Assembly (NCBI GenBank): GCA_025210655.1 | Contig: JAOARG010000062.1 | Span: 62,001-126,000, forward strand | DNA length: 64,000 bases | Source of the DNA: Bacillota bacterium | Lineage (GTDB): Bacteria > Bacillota > Clostridia > Peptostreptococcales > Acidaminobacteraceae | Reading direction: 5' to 3' | Part shown: piece after piece, positions 63,469-64,000 of the stretch | Numbering within the stretch: the stretch's first letter is position 1 | How the letters are laid out: every line of letters begins with the position of its first letter | Made by a program: the position numbers and the translations under genes | Notes under the pieces: model-generated | Seen by the model: the letters and a program-made list of their open reading frames with translations, nothing else | What the model was told of the DNA's origin: nothing | Database searches by the model: none

Positions 63469-63495
63469 TGCACAAAATTTATTATAGCATACTAT

Positions 63496-64000
63496 TTAGC
63501 TATTAGCAATAGTTTTTAGTATGTCTATTACAGTTTTTTTACTCTTTTCATCAATTTTTTTATCTTTCATATAACTATCTATAAGTTCAGGACGCTTATT
63601 ATATGTTTCAATTACAGACTGCTCAAAACGCCACTGATCAATCTTTTTATGATTGCCTGACAAAAGCACTTCTGGAACCTTCATTTCTTCATATACACTT
63701 GGTCTAGTGTAATGGGGATGCTCTAAAAGATGATTGCTATGACTCTCTTCTTGATGGGATTCTTCTTTAGACAAAACGTCTGGTATTAATCTTGCAACAC
63801 TATCTATCAAAACCATTGCAGGTATTTCTCCACCAGTAAGGACATAATCTCCAATAGATACTTCCATATCCACATGCTTATCAATAATCCTTTGATCAAG
63901 ACCTTCATAGTGTCCACAAATAATAGTCAAATTGTCCTTCAATTTTAGCTCATTAACTAGCTTTTGACTTAATGTTTTACCCTTTGGAGACATGTATATA
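63496..64000 (-). CDS. trmD: tRNA (guanine-N1)-methyltransferase TrmD (C-terminal part, cut by window edge)
   Basis: Makes m1G37 in tRNAs to prevent frameshifting. About 168 codons are visible; the reading frame is open to the right edge, so the N-terminus lies outside. The trefoil-knot SAM-binding region is clear: IICGHYEGLDQRI, SIGDYVLTGGEIPAMVLIDS (about 50-75 of the visible part), followed by the C-terminal helical domain with LLEHPHYTRP and VPEVLLSGNHKKI. An internal ATG near 63993 is not the real start. Confidence 0.97.
   Translation of the reverse strand, partial: IYMSPKGKTLSQKLVNELKLKDNLTIICGHYEGLDQRIIDKHVDMEVSIGDYVLTGGEIPAMVLIDSVARLIPDVLSKEESHQEESHSNHLLEHPHYTRPSVYEEMKVPEVLLSGNHKKIDQWRFEQSVIETYNKRPELIDSYMKDKKIDEKSKKTVIDILKTIANS

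Noticed and set aside
1..64000. CRISPR arrays, tRNA/rRNA genes, insertion sequences, toxin-antitoxin or defence genes
   Set aside because: No regularly spaced identical repeats, no tRNA-like cloverleaf in the gaps inspected, and no transposase, nuclease or methylase gene among the open frames.

Overview
The window is one continuous piece of an AT-rich, low-GC Gram-positive chromosome. It most resembles a motile, anaerobic member of the Clostridia. Evidence for this is a Gram-positive PolC replicase, CodY, FliY, a SwrD/SwrB-type fla/che operon, MEP-pathway isoprenoid genes, and a gene order that closely follows the Bacillus/Clostridium backbone trmD-rplS-ylqF-rnhB-ylqG-ylqH ... dprA-topA-codY-flgB ... 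sigD-swrB-rpsB-tsf-pyrH-frr-uppS-cdsA-dxr-rseP-polC-rimP-nusA-ylxR-ylxQ-infB. A relative of the Peptostreptococcaceae is plausible, but genus cannot be fixed from the sequence alone. All genes except comM and dprA lie on the minus strand. No rRNA, tRNA, CRISPR array, insertion sequence or prophage was seen.

Layout, reading the minus strand from right to left. 64000-61100: trmD (cut by the window edge), rplS, ylqF, rnhB (tRNA modification, ribosome, RNase HII). 61069-58938: a FliK-like protein, a small FlhB-C-terminal-like protein and YraN. 58815-54509: a cupin-type XRE regulator with the polyamine ABC transporter potABCD. 53407-54474 and 51864-53405 on the plus strand: dprA and comM, for natural transformation. 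51445-48570: topA-codY. 48356-16303: one uninterrupted flagellum/chemotaxis operon of 38 genes, from flgB to a SwrB-like protein, including motAB, a PilZ protein, cheABCDWY and sigD. 16102-13047: rpsB-tsf and pyrH-frr plus a small unknown gene. 12885-7938: uppS, cdsA, dxr, rseP, ispG, serving undecaprenyl phosphate, isoprenoid and phospholipid synthesis. 7954-3632: polC. 3494-1: rimP-nusA-rnpM-ylxQ-infB (cut by the left edge).

The protein-coding content is a conserved backbone with no clearly new enzymatic system. The unusual material is in the short intergenic regions. (1) The topA-codY promoter has its -35 box at the end of a 50-bp near-perfect inverted repeat whose arms each resemble a CodY box, which suggests CodY autoregulation. 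(2) flgB is preceded by a textbook sigma-D promoter and a vegetative -10 embedded in an inverted repeat, so SigD, encoded about 29 kb downstream in the same operon, probably feeds back on the whole operon. (3) The ylqF-rnhB gap holds a convergent array of 11-bp repeats that folds on itself. (4) The topA-comM gap holds a symmetric element built from five GCCTAA/TTAGGC words. (5) flgE is bracketed by two hairpins without a U-tract. (6) A 37-bp operator-like palindrome precedes the pot regulator. (7) Structured leaders precede rpsB and rplS.
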